A DNA stretch of 64,000 nucleotides from Maniola hyperantus (taxonomy: Eukaryota; Arthropoda; Insecta; Lepidoptera; Nymphalidae). The translations under genes were made by a program, and so were the position numbers. Shown here piece after piece: positions 10,517 through 20,250 of the stretch. Under the pieces are notes generated by a model. The model was given only the letters and a program-made list of their open reading frames with translations. It did no database searches and had not been told where the DNA came from. Location of the stretch: assembly GCF_902806685.2 (NCBI RefSeq), contig NC_048556.1, forward strand, positions 6,510,001 through 6,574,000. Reading direction: 5' to 3'. Position 1 is the first letter of the stretch. Each line of letters begins with the position of its first letter.

Positions 10517-11517
10517 AAAAACCGGCCAAGTGCGAATCAGACTCGCGCACTGAGGGTTCCGTAGTACAATCGTATTTTATCGACATTTTGCACGATAAAT
10601 CAAAAACTACTTACTAGATCTCGTTCAAACCAATTTTCGGTGGAAGTTTGGATGGTTAATGTACATCATATATTTTTTTTTAGTTTTAACATTCTCTCAT
10701 TTTAGAAGTTACAGGCGGGGGGGACACATTTTACCACTTTGGAAGTGTCTCTCGCGCAAACTATTCAGTTTAGAAAAAACCGGCCAAGTGCGAGTCAGGC
10801 TCGCGCAATGAGGGTTCCGTACTGCAGTCGTAATTTGTCAACATTTTGCACGATAATTCAAAAACTATGATGCATAAAAATAAATTAAAATCTGTTGTAC
10901 AATGTACAGGTGAAAACCTTTCATATGATACCCCACTTGATATAGTCTCTCACTTCGAAATTTAAAAATACTAATTATTAGTTCATGACCACAATTTAAT
11001 TTTTTTTGTGTGATCTAACCCTAAATTCACGGTTTTCAGATTTTTCCCCAAATTTCAGCTATAAGATCTACCTACCTGCCAAATTTCATGATTCTAGGTC
11101 AACGGAAAGTACCCTGTAGGTTTCTTGACAGACAGACAGACAGACAACAAAGTGATCTTATAAGGGTTCCGTTTTTCCTTTTGAGGTACGGAACCCTAAA
11201 AATGATATTAGAAACCTCAATATCATTTTTGAAGACCTATCCATAGATACCCCCACACGTATTGGTTTGATGAAAAGAGTTTTGAGTTTCAGTTCTAAGT
11301 ATGAGGAACCCCAAAATTTATTGTTTTTTTTTTTCTATTTTTGTGTAAAAATCTTAATGCGGTTCACAGAATACATCTACTTACTAAGTTTCAACAGTAT
11401 AGCTCTTAAAGTTTCGGAAAAAAGTGGCTGTGACATACGGACGGACAGACAGACAGACAGACATGACGAATCTATAAGGGTTCCGTTTTTTGACATTCGG
11501 CTACGGAACCCTAAAAA
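10517..11517 (+). mobile_element. GCCAAGTGCGAG repeat, outer copy split by a nested copy
   Basis: The left part (10517-10773) starts AAAACCGGCCAAGTGCGAAT; the right part (11203-11517) ends CTACGGAACCCTAAAAAG after a GACA run. The two halves belong together: the break falls at 'cagtttagaaaaaa' and resumes at 'tgatattagaaacctcaata'. Its interior differs from the nested copy although both ends match, a pattern typical of non-autonomous families sharing only termini. Confidence 0.7.
10774..11202 (+). mobile_element. GCCAAGTGCGAG repeat, complete nested copy
   Basis: Full-length copy from AAAAAACCGGCCAAGTGCGA to GGTACGGAACCCTAAAAA, with a GACA run, 'AACAAAGTGATCTTATAAGG' and 'CCGTTTTTCCTTTTGAGG'. 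It inserted into the outer copy and is therefore younger. Near-identical architecture recurs at 48737-49166. Confidence 0.75.
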
Positions 11518-11547
11518 GCATTCATTTGACTCGGGCTAGCAATGCGC

Positions 11548-11615
11548 GAGACTCATCGATGGCGACCCGTGCTCTGTAGTAAGCCAGCGATGGGTTGATC
11601 ATAATAACGATGAAT
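11548..11615 (+). mobile_element. SINE-2 3' tail fragment
   Basis: Reads 'cgacccgtgctctgtagtaa', then 'gccagcgatgggttgatcat', the end of SINE-2. Confidence 0.5.
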
Positions 11616-11797
11616 ATTATAAATGCGAAAAAGTGTCGTCTGTCTGTGTGTTACCTTTTCACGGCTCATCCGTTCAACCTTCCGTTCAGAGATAGCTTGC
11701 ATCCAAACATTATCCCGGAAAATCAAAGAGTTTCCAAGGGATTTTTAAAAAGCTTAAACCATGCGGATAAAGTCTCGGGCACAGTATAGTAGTTGAT
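11616..11797 (+). mobile_element. Family F repeat
   Basis: Shows 'tattataaatgcgaaaaagt', 'CACGGCTCATCCGTTCAACC', 'GAGATAGCTTGCATCC', 'CGGAAAATCAAAGAGTTTCC' and a degenerate 'aaagtctcgggcacagtata' end, in order. Confidence 0.65.
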
Positions 11798-11799
11798 AC

Positions 11800-11866
11800 T
11801 GTTCAGTGGTAGATTAACTTGACGATTCAAAAGCACTTCTAAAAGTTTATTTATATAAAAAATTAT
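11800..11866 (+). mobile_element. LINE 3' tail (family C), degenerate
   Basis: 'cagtggtagattaacttgac' and 'aaaagcacttctaaaagttt' correspond to the family C 3' end at 2873 and, in reverse, at 37310. Confidence 0.45.
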
Positions 11867-11908
11867 ATAACTATTTATTTATATAATACTATGTTTCTGT
11901 TGTTACAG

Positions 11909-11993
11909 GGCTTTTCTTAGAATTATATGTGTATGCTGCCCGAGAAAGCTGCGACGAAAATACCAGCCGCAACTCCGCTTCAAGCAATCACAG
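11909..11993 (+). CDS. Putative GPCR exon (helix 8 / proximal C-tail)
   Basis: The 85-bp segment is preceded by a good acceptor (pyrimidine-rich, ...gttgttacag) and followed by a consensus donor (CAG|gtaaaa). Reading from 11910, with 11909 as the last base of the previous codon, gives 28 residues beginning AFLRIICVCCPRKLRR and ending on a codon boundary. That is the pattern of helix 8 and the palmitoylated cysteines just after the NPxxY motif in rhodopsin-family receptors; the preceding codon ending in G would allow the usual F-R before AF. A second frame (LFLELYVYAARESC...) is also open, so the frame choice rests on the family pattern. No transmembrane exon was found upstream, implying an intron longer than about 11 kb or an upstream boundary outside the window. 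The receptor subtype is not determined; an amine-type receptor is possible. Confidence 0.5.
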
Positions 11994-12494
11994 GTAAAAA
12001 CCTTCCCAATTTAGCTTTACATTATACAAAACGACAAAATGAAACCAAAGATGTTTTCCAATGATAGTAATAAGTAGCCTTCATTCATGGTCAGGATGTC
12101 CTGAAGATTGGTTCAGAGGTTAATCTGTAAAAAGTAGGTAACACACACTTAGACAGGCAAACAGGACAGGTAGATAGACGCATCGCGTTTCTTATAATTA
12201 ACAGGGCTACGGTATATATAACAATAATTATGTAAAATGTACCTAAGTACATGTTATGGGCAAATAAAAATTTATATGAATAATATTACTCTTATACCAA
12301 AAACTTTCCCTGAGTGACGAGTCTCAACAATAATCTGTCAACACAACATAATCGGATGCACAATGCGCGAACGTAAAAATATCTAATAATAGGTATAGGG
12401 AAACAAATTATTTTATAAGAAACGGATTTTGTTGTCATCATACTTAATATCAGAGATCTGTTTTAGTTTTTTATTTATTAAAAAAATATGTTAC

Positions 12495-12680
12495 AGTACG
12501 CGGCAGAAAGTAATGTACATCGACCTTTAGAAGGAGATAGCAGATTTGTAGAGCATTGTCTCTGTCATTGAGACCGAAAAAACGTTATAAAGGTAGAGTG
12601 ACAGAGACAACGCTCTACAAAGCCGAAATATCATTCTAAAGGGCGTTGTACCTACCTACATTACTTTCTGCCACGTACTA
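12495..12680. mobile_element. Fold-back MITE in the putative GPCR intron
   Basis: Inverted ends AGTACGCGGCAGAAAGTAAT and ATTACTTTCTGCCACGTACT with inner arms TTTGTAGAGCATTGTCTCTG and CAGAGACAACGCTCTACAAA. The TA beside each end suggests a TA target site. The element is almost entirely a stem with a short loop near 12580. Confidence 0.7.
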
Positions 12681-12746
12681 TAATAATAAGATTTGTATCA
12701 ACGTTATTTAATATTTAGCTTAGTTTAAAAATTGTTTTAATTTCAG

Positions 12747-12827
12747 TGGCGAACGACCCGCCGTTATTACTCCTCCGGCGAACTTCAAGCTATCAGACAA
12801 AACTCCTGCGAGCAAACTTACATATAG
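12747..12827 (+). CDS. Putative alternative terminal exon 1 of the GPCR gene
   Basis: A good acceptor (ttgttttaatttcag) precedes 12747. Joined in phase 0 to the 11909-11993 exon, the frame reads WRTTRRYYSSGELQAIRQNS and then CEQTYI, stopping at TAG 12825-12827. The Arg/Tyr/Ser-rich tail is plausible for a receptor C-terminus. An AATAAA occurs at 13061-13066. An alternative frame runs 71 codons to the TAA at 12961 (GERPAVITPPANFKLSD...); it would follow if the upstream exon were read in its second frame. Transcript evidence is needed to choose. Confidence 0.42.
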   Translation, partial: WRTTRRYYSSGELQAIRQNSCEQTYI

Positions 12828-12970
12828 CGGCCCAACTTTATTTTTCACCTCATTATCTCTCGTACTTCGAGTGCCTTTTCCTAGAATATCTTCCTACAGT
12901 GTTTGTACTTTCAAAAAATTCCCTGACTTGGATACAATATTCTATTACTCTCCTGCCACGTAAAAGCTAA

Positions 12971-14351
12971 ATACCGTTAAGGCAAGAGTAAATAGGCATC
13001 TTCTAGGAAAGCGCGTTCCAACCTAGATCTCGATTTTCGTCAATTGCAAGCCTGTCTCACAATAAAAAATTCTTATCAAGATTTTGACTATCTATATTTG
13101 GTTTTCAAAGAGAGGTACGTGTGATGTTACCACCTTTTGCACTATATAAGTGACTTCGCCTTCCTCGGCATGATTTATCTGTACAACAGTTATGTATTCC
13201 GCACAGCTCCAATGTTATTAATGTGATCATTTAAAAAGCTATCCGTCTATGTTCATAACCATGTCACTGTTTTAAATTGCTCCGCTCCAAATTGCATGTT
13301 TCTATTGATAGTCGTATAACTGTGCTTCCATTTATACCTATTTCTGTGACCCGCTACATCGTTGCAACGAAACCTAAATGTTCACACGTTTCCTCTTTGC
13401 ATGAAATAATCTGAATAACAAATGTGTGAGTTTGCTTACAAACACTTTTCATTCCGAAATCCGTGTTGTTTTCAACTCATATGCAAAGCTCACTGCACCC
13501 TACGAATTTTAAAGCGTACATGTTTACTTTTGTGTCAAATGTTATGTGAAGTTCTTTCTGGAATAAATGTGCAATTATGATTCCGCAACATTTAACTAAA
13601 CTCTGCAAACTACTATACCAAAACATTGGATTTGTATGAATGAAGCTGAAATTACAGTGACATTAGCATTTCATTTGTTCTTTGTCCTAGTGTTTCCCGA
13701 CATTTGTGCCAGGTCTGCTTATTATTCTAAAACCGATCTGATAACTTAAGTGTTTACTTAAGCCCCAAGCTCAGCGTTCTCCATACAACTTAGTTTGATT
13801 CTCATTGAACATTATCCAATCAATTTCACAAGACATTAAGTATATGTCTCATTTATCGTCTTTCATTTTCCAGATTTCCGTAAAAATGTGTAGATTCACA
13901 GTAACACGAACTCAAAGATTTGTATGTATAACTAAACATTCTTACAGAAATCTTGTAAACCCTACAGAAATCTAGAATGTGTCTACAATACTCAAACTAC
14001 GTTTGATGGAGCGCATTAGGAATAATATCCTCTTAACGACGACCATACAAACATAGTTTGGTTCTCTTGGTATAATTTTGTAGATAGGTACGTTCTAGAA
14101 GCTAATATTATCTATGTCTGTGGTATACCAGATTTCCGTAGGCACACTAGTTTTAAAGTTACACAGGTTTAAATATTTATATGTAAATTCTCGAGACCGT
14201 GTACCTAACTTTGAAACCGAATATTTTAATGGAAATCTGAAAAACCACAGACATTGTTCTATTGGTTAATATTCTTTAATGAGAACTAAACTAAGTGGGC
14301 ATTGAGCGCGTTACGCGTAATATCCTGTTAATGAGACATTGTATTTTGCAG
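12971..14351. other. Putative intron with direct and inverted repeats
   Basis: No coding frame. Arms ACTTAGTTTGATTCTCATT (near 13788) and AATGAGAACTAAACTAAGT (14278-14296) are inverted, and a direct copy (CATAGTTTGGTTCTC) lies near 14050. Together with repeated 'cagatttccgta' they suggest an old fold-back element of about 520 bp. Confidence 0.35.
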
Positions 14352-14411
14352 TATCCAGTGACAACAATGATGTATTCATCGGTTTCGCAGCACGAGATGT
14401 GTCGGCTGTGA
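14352..14411 (+). CDS. Putative alternative terminal exon 2 of the GPCR gene
   Basis: A strong acceptor (attgtattttgcag) precedes 14352. In phase 0, matching the helix-8 exon, it reads YPVTTMMYSSVSQHEMCRL and stops at TGA 14409-14411. The stop is followed by C, the context most often linked with UGA readthrough in insects. The same frame continues to a second TGA at 14460 and then stays open to 14735. Frame 2 of the same exon (SSDNNDVFIGFAARDV...) is open to a TAG at 14465-14467 but needs a different upstream phase. Confidence 0.38.
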   Translation, partial: YPVTTMMYSSVSQHEMCRL

Positions 14412-14462
14412 CATCAGGCGCGTGCGGGGACCTGCCGCCCGCCTCGCACGCGCTGCTCCTGA

Positions 14463-14735
14463 TGTAGGGGCCGCCGCTCCCTGCGCTCCGCCAGGAGAGA
14501 TGGCGATGCACCTTCCAATGACTACCCAATGAGGACAATAGAAGAACCGAACACATACGACGACCGTATCCAATGTCTGGAACGTCACATCTATACAGAG
14601 ACCTCCTTCTGCCCAGATTCGGAGTCAGTCAGCGAAATTAGCATAGAAAGTGAATCCAGAAATCCCTCTATCAAACGAAATCTTAGTAAAAAGAGAGTCA
14701 CTTATCAAACTAAAGCTGAAGTTATTTCAAATTAA
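14463..14735 (+). CDS. Coding-like 3' frame (C-tail extension or separate exon)
   Basis: Ninety codons plus a stop are open after the TGA at 14460-14462, with an internal ATG at 14529. The product is Ser/Glu/Arg-rich and hydrophilic (MRTIEEPNTYDDRIQ..., ending TKAEVISN), like a cytoplasmic tail, and has no membrane segment. AATAAA at 14759-14764 lies 24 nt after the stop, as expected for a terminal exon. It shares the reading frame of the preceding exon across two UGA codons. It could be a readthrough extension, a separate exon with an unrecognised acceptor, or a frame damaged by a sequence error. Confidence 0.4.
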   Translation, partial: CRGRRSLRSARRDGDAPSNDYPMRTIEEPNTYDDRIQCLERHIYTETSFCPDSESVSEISIESESRNPSIKRNLSKKRVTYQTKAEVISN

Positions 14736-14808
14736 GCCTAGCAATTAATTAAATCAGTAATAAAATGAATCCAATACTTGTAATTGTATTAAAAAACTAC
14801 TAGGTAGG

Positions 14809-14888
14809 TATAGTAAGCGACACGTCGAGAAGGCAATCGGGGAGAAAATGCCGTGCCGGGGTGCCATCTCGACCTGCCTCGTACTATA
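14809..14888. mobile_element. Palindromic MITE-P, short degenerate copy
   Basis: Ends TATAGTAAGCGACACGTCGA and CTCGACCTGCCTCGTACTAT are inverted. The GC-rich centre of the family is mostly deleted. Flanking TAGGTAGG and CCTACT extend the symmetry. Confidence 0.6.
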
Positions 14889-14951
14889 CCTACTTTAGTA
14901 CAACTAAGTACCAACCAAGATAACCGAATCGGTCTAATTACACTGGTGTCA

Positions 14952-15247
14952 TGGTGCGCTTTCAACTTGCGTAAAGGTATGCGTCATGTAAGCTGTCGAA
15001 GCAATGAATGCAATCGCACATATTTTGTGTATACGAATAGTATTTATTTAATTTAAAGTTGCGTGTCTTAGGTACGTGTGCGTCATAAACGAAGGACGAG
15101 ATGCAACAGAGTACGTGCACCATAGGGTTTTGACGCATGAGCTATGAGCATGGGTTATGAATTAACATGAGACATGCGCACAGGCATAATAATTTATGAT
15201 GTCTGAGATGTTAGCGCATGCATTTAACGCAAGTTGAAAGCGCACCA
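14952..15247. mobile_element. TIR MITE (TGGTGCGCTTTCAACTTGCG ends)
   Basis: Perfect 21-bp terminal inverted repeats at 14952-14972 and 15227-15247 bound 296 bp without an ORF. Subterminal ATGCGTCA and GACGCATGA-like strings recur inside. The family is not recognised and the target duplication is unclear. Confidence 0.7.
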
Positions 15248-15303
15248 GTATAGTTAAACGGAGGACCGTTTACACACACAACAAAACTATCATAAAGTAC
15301 GCT

Positions 15304-15600
15304 TCATCATCATCATCATCATCATCAACCAATAGACGTCCACGGCGCTGGACATAGGTCTCTTGTAGGGACTTCCACAGGCCACGGTCGTGCCTGGATC
15401 CAGCGGCTCCCTGCGACTCTTCTGATGTCGTTCGTCCACCTAGTGGGGGGTCTTCCAACGCTGCGTCTTCCGGTGCGAGGTCGCCATTCTAGCACCTTGG
15501 GACCCCAACGTCTATCGGTTGTACGAACTATGTGCCCTGCCCATTGCCAAAGTACGCTTACACGGGCAATATTGAAATTCCGCAATTCCAGATAATTTAG
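15304..15600 (-). pseudogene. RTE-type LINE reverse-transcriptase C-terminus (family D)
   Basis: The minus strand encodes a degenerate but readable LINE ORF2 end: WQWAGHIVRTTDRRWGPKVL, then EWRPRTGRRSVGRPPTRWTN, ending near a TSIG-type terminus before a (CAT/ATG)n tail at 15304-15328. The region lies C-terminal of the reverse-transcriptase core, which is absent here. The reading frame shifts near 15450. This is the best-preserved of about eight family D pieces in the window. Confidence 0.75.
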
Positions 15601-15726
15601 TCAATTATGACGTCACGACAAAATGAAGCAATTTACTGCAATACCCAGCAATACCTTGAAATTACAGCAATGTTATGTGCAAATTGATCCGTATCTACGT
15701 GTTTCCGAGTGACAATTGCTTAAAAA

Positions 15727-15949
15727 ATCCATACTAATATTATAAATGCGATAGTGTGTCTGTCTGTCTGTGTGCTAGCTTTTCACGGCCCATCCGTTCC
15801 ACCCATTTTTAATGAAATTTGGTACTGAGATAGCTTGCATCCCGGGAAAGGACATAGGCTACTTTTCATCCCAGAAAATCAAACAGTTCCCACGGGATTT
15901 TTAAAAATCTAAATCCACGCGGACGAAGTCGCGGGCATCATCTAGTTAT
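15727..15949 (+). mobile_element. Family F repeat, near full length
   Basis: Runs from 'ccatactaatattataaatg' through (TGTC)n, 'GCTTTTCACGGCCCATCCGT', 'GATAGCTTGCATCCCGGG' and 'GGCTACTTTTCATCCC' to 'GACGAAGTCGCGGGCATCAT'. It is the clearest reference copy here. The structure suggests an RTE-derived 3' tail or SINE. Confidence 0.75.
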
Positions 15950-17846
15950 CCATAAAGCGCAACGTTCTACGAAAACGTCTTCTATAGATTCGGAATCATC
16001 AAAATTATTTTGGAAAGCGATTCTAGAATTCCCTTTATTTTAGTGAAGAAAGAGTCAGGCATCAAAGAAAAGCAAAATAATCATTTAATAATAGTCATTT
16101 ATTTAGGCAACTTGAACTCATTTGAACGTACATAAATACAAATACAAATAATAAAATTTAAATTAAATTAAAATTAGAGATTGCCCCCAAAAGGAGCTTC
16201 GTACTTTATTTAACGTTATTGTCACGATGTACGGCAAGCCAGTACTTCAGTATGGGATTCTCAGGGCACTCAGAGCATACCCTGAGGACCTCGTTTTGAG
16301 AATCGCGGATGCGGGACCAAAATGCCGCAACACGAGATCTAATAACCGCGATTTCAAATTAAATTATCTAATTGCTTGGTTATAAATCTTATGTTAGAAT
16401 TTTAGTCATTTACTAAATGCAATAATAGTGAAAAGAAAGACGACTAAAATTGAACTTAAATTAGATTTATCTAATGATACTTATTTATTTATTCTGTACA
16501 ATTCGATTTGGCAAGGAGTTCAACAATCATAAAATTGAAAATATGATTGTCTTAGCTTAGCAATTCTTACGTTAAGAATCTTGATAATCTGAGTTCGAAA
16601 CACTTATCTCTACCAATAGGTACCTACAAGAGGTCAGTTGAACCGTTTACAATGAACCAAAAAACTATGTAAATAGATTTTTCCCCTGTATAAGCAACAA
16701 ACAAACCAAAGTGAAAGTGAAGATTTCAATATTGTATTTTTATTTTAAACAAATCATAGTTTAGAGTAGAATTATTAAATTATGTAGTCACTTTAATTAT
16801 TGTGAGAAAAATTCAATCAGGAGCTGTGATTTACTAGCTATGTACATAAATTATTATTATTAGCGTCTATTTACTAAATATAATATCCTAATACTTACTA
16901 CCTATATAATACGCTTCACATGGTATGGATTAAGAATAGATATAAGAATTTGTACATACATAAAGTAAGGGAAGTAATGCGCTTCAAAATTCTGTAAATA
17001 ATAGTTTAAAACAACGTATTTATAATAACTTTAATACTTCTAGTTTTTTCTATTAGTATTATTAATATGTGAAATTTAGCTATAGGTAAAATTGCGAATA
17101 GTTTTTTAAATAAAAATAAATATTTATAACAAAATAAAATAAAAATTATAATTTTTCATGGTTCAATGTTCAAACATAATAATCGTTAATGTTTCAGAAC
17201 TTTTTTCATGTGTTAGAAACTTTCTATTTGTATTAGTATTGTTATAAAAATAATATTATAGTTTTTATCTGGACTTGGACTGTTTTAATTGTAACCTATT
17301 GTTTATTATGTATATAGTATATTATATTTACTAAATAAATATATTCATAATAACATTCCATTCTTTATAAACTTCATGGCATATTATGGTGTTTTGAGTT
17401 TAGTGATCACTAAACTATGGTTAGGTTAGTAAACATTTTTTTCCACAAACATAGGTAGGTACTACGTTTTCTTAGTTAAAGGTATAAAACTAATAAATAA
17501 GTATAAAAATGGCACTTGCTTAATTACCTCCTTGTTCATCTTCCAAAGAAATAAAAATTACTTTAAATGTAAATTGCATAACCAACACCAGTGTGCCTGT
17601 TTTCTTATTGTAAAATAATATTTATAATGCAATTAATAATAATATTCTTACATCTCTATGTTAAACTGTTTGATATAATATTATGTAACAAATCCTAGTC
17701 AACAACATTGTAAATAATAAATGTAATTAATAGCTACTTACTTATAAAATGCGTCATCGTAAAAATTTATATTAAATATTTTTCCAATTATGTTGTTTTA
17801 TTCATACCCAATATTTTAGTTATAAACACACATAACTATCTATAGT
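15950..17846. other. Very AT-rich gene-free stretch
   Basis: No gene is supported. Around 16170-16360 the base composition becomes more balanced ('gagattgcccccaaaaggag', 'ggcaagccagtacttcagta'), resembling a LINE or UTR fragment I cannot name. Confidence 0.4.
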
Positions 17847-18014
17847 CCGTACAAAATGACTCCTTACGCGCCATTTTAACTCTATGGGTCAACTGTCATG
17901 TCAACAGTAAGGTTCGCCTTTAAAATATGGACTAAAATCATGCCTAAAATCGTACTTTTGACTTGAAATTTGACACATAAAGTTAAAATTGCGCGTGAGG
18001 AGTTAAATTTTACG
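17847..18014. mobile_element. Fold-back MITE (ACTCCTTACGCGCCATTTTA family), copy 1
   Basis: Left arm CGTACAAAATGACTCCTTAC, then GCGCCATTTTAACTC and 'GTCAACTGTCATGTCAACAG'; the right arm is the diverged complement ending near 'aattttacg'. A second copy is at 56194-56361. Confidence 0.65.
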
Positions 18015-18193
18015 TTTTTACATAAAGTTTAGTTACAGAAAAAAGTTTTCCAGTGCGTCATATTTTTCATCAAGACGAATATCAGCAATTTTCAAAAAAT
18101 ATTTCATTTTTTAATTAAATAAGTAATAACATCCTCCTTAGTCCTTACTACGTTTTTATAGGATCATAATTCCTAATGGTTAGGGCCTTTATA

Positions 18194-18253
18194 AACTTAT
18201 ACAGTATTTTCAGAGCAAATGTTTTCATTTGCTCTGAAAATACTGTATAAGTT
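18194..18253. repeat. Perfect hairpin 1 (28-bp arms, TTTT loop)
   Basis: Positions 18194-18221 pair without a mismatch with 18226-18253; the loop is TTTT (18222-18225). The left arm begins AACTTATACAGTATTTTCAG. Confidence 0.9.
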
Positions 18254-18259
18254 CAACGT

Positions 18260-18331
18260 CCAAACGGTCATTGTATCCTTTTTTGGTGTAGCTTTTTAGC
18301 TACACCAAAAAAGGATACAATGACCGTTTGG
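18260..18331. repeat. Perfect hairpin 2 (34-bp arms, TTTT loop)
   Basis: Positions 18260-18293 pair perfectly with 18298-18331; the loop is TTTT (18294-18297). Only six bases (CAACGT) separate it from hairpin 1. The left arm begins CCAAACGGTCATTGTATCCT. Confidence 0.9.
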
Positions 18332-18580
18332 CTGGAGGATAATTTATATGGTTAGACATTTGGTACTTTTTACTGGTTGTCTTTTGCGAAATGAGTGGGA
18401 TGAAACAGCTGATGCCAAAATTGATTTTTTACTCAGAACGTTCTGAGCTAGTCTGCTCTTATTTCTTTTGAGATATTTTAATAAACACATCAATATTATG
18501 TTTCTCTGGAATAATCAAATATCTTATGCCTAACGTAACAACAGAGACGTGATGTTATTCTATCATGACAATATTTTAAT

Positions 18581-18712
18581 AAGCGGAGGTGGGGGTTCGG
18601 TCCCGGGCACCCACATCTAACTTTTCGGAGTTATGTGCGTTTTAACTTTTAATGAATTAAATATCAGTTGCTTTAACGGTGAAGGAAAAACATCGTGAGA
18701 AAAGATACTCCA
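18581..18712 (+). mobile_element. SINE-2 head and body fragment
   Basis: Contains the B-box region GGGGGTTCGGTCCCGGGCAC, then 'acttttcggagttatgtgcg' and 'ttaacggtgaaggaaaaaca', in SINE-2 order. The A box is missing or degraded. Confidence 0.6.
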
Positions 18713-18715
18713 ACT

Positions 18716-19796
18716 TCTATGTAATAAACTAGTCAAATCACAAATATTATCAAAACAAGCACCCGAACTAACTAAATATTCGAACCAATCAACAAGAGTT
18801 CAATTAAATAGGTATTATTAGATTAAACTCATTAATTCAGAACTTCGAGCTTAACTCGTTTAACTTTGTATTCCGACGCTTGCAATGCAAAGTTGTGAAG
18901 TGGGCACTTTTGCGAAGACTACAAACTTGGAGTTTAAGTTAAAGACCAAAACCACGATTGTCATCAAATGTCTCACTTAAAGTTATCTCCGATGTCCAAA
19001 GTTGGCAAGATCGTTTGGAATATTAGTCACCAACATGATTCCAATGTCAAATAACATCTATATAATCAATAATACGATAAAAAGCTAGTTGCTGAATAAA
19101 AATTCAGCAACTTGCTTTTTAGCATAACTTTGTCCGCGTGATATTATTTATAACCTTTATCACTTGAGAATAATGTAGCTATATATACTATCTATCATTG
19201 AAAGAGATAGACGAAATGAATGTAGCTCTCTGTAAGCAAAATCTTTCAATGAACCAAAAACTTCATTTGCTATAATCCGCTGAAACAAGTCGAATCTGTA
19301 TAGTGCAACATGTAGCATGCGACATACGCCGCCCGCCCTTCCACTGCTAAACATGCAGGACAAACCAGCCACCGGGCAAGCAATACGCACCACCACCACC
19401 AACACGCAGCACCACACAAATCCCAAAACACACTCGATACAACTTTATATATTATAGCAAATTAAGTTTCAGTAAAATAAATGGTTCTCCTGTTACAGTT
19501 TTAAGTAAAAACAAATAAAAGCAACCATTCCGCGTGCCTTTAATCGTATTCTTTGCTTTAAACACATTTTTATCGCGCCATCAACATTGGCAGTCATTTT
19601 TCACGTGAAAATTGGAAAGCTATGTAAATAAAATACATAGAACGGATGATTCATTTACACAAATTTCTCGTGAATTCAGGTCTTATAAAAAAACATGATT
19701 ATGACCAATTATACTATAGGTATTATATGTAAAAAGTAAGTAGGTTGAAGACTTACTTTTCACCGAACTAAATATAATAAGCCACTAAATAATTAT
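18716..19796. other. Gene-free stretch with a GC-richer block
   Basis: The 19310-19435 part is C-rich with a CAC run, 'ccaccgggcaagcaatacgc' and 'gcatgcgacatacgccgccc'-like text. It looks like part of a dispersed repeat I cannot name. The minus frame through it (19160-19426) is not supported as a gene. Confidence 0.35.
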
Positions 19797-19902
19797 ACCC
19801 GTATTATGATTGGATTTCAGCCTGATCCGTTCAGTAGTTTAAGCTGTGCGTTGATAGATCTGTCAGTCAGTCAGTCTCCTTTTCCTTTTATAAATTTAGA
19901 TG
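19797..19902 (-). mobile_element. Family E repeat fragment
   Basis: Reverse complement of 'ttcagcctgatccgttcagt', 'gctgtgcgttgatagatctg' and the CAGT run is the family E start. Confidence 0.65.
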
Positions 19903-20178
19903 ACCTTTCATTTGAGTGAGGCTTCACAATGGAATAAATTAAATGTATCGATTTGTTGCAAGTGTCACGAAATTGTAAGACCTTTCAAAGACCGATTTTT
20001 ATCGCTTTTATCGGTAACAGAAATCGGTTTCCCGAAACAGTTTTATTATTTACATTACCTACCTTTTACCTTTATAACATTAGCTTTTGCCCGCAACTTT
20101 ATCAGCATGGATTTAGCTTCTTTAAAAACTCTAGGGGTTTTTAAAAACTCTTTAGCCTATAAATTGGTATTCCGTGAT

Positions 20179-20250
20179 AAAAAACTGGCGAATTGCGAGT
20201 CAGACTAGCACATCGAACGTTCCGTAGTACAGTCATATTTTTTGACGTTA
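20179..20250 (+). mobile_element. GCCAAGTGCGAG repeat, degenerate left end
   Basis: 'aaaactggcgaattgcgagt' and 'gaacgttccgtagtacagtc' are diverged versions of the family start. Confidence 0.5.

Noticed and set aside
11430..11462. GACA repeats as a CRISPR-like or satellite array
   Set aside because: The run is a short internal part of the GCCAAGTGCGAG repeat and recurs in each copy; there are no spacers.
14311..14588. Minus-strand frames of 70-81 codons
   Set aside because: They are antisense to the coding-like plus-strand exon and arise from its GC-rich stretch.
19160..19426. 88-codon minus-strand frame with a hydrophobic start
   Set aside because: The hydrophobic VLVVVVR segment is the translation of a CAC repeat in a repeat-like block; no splice context or conservation argument is available.
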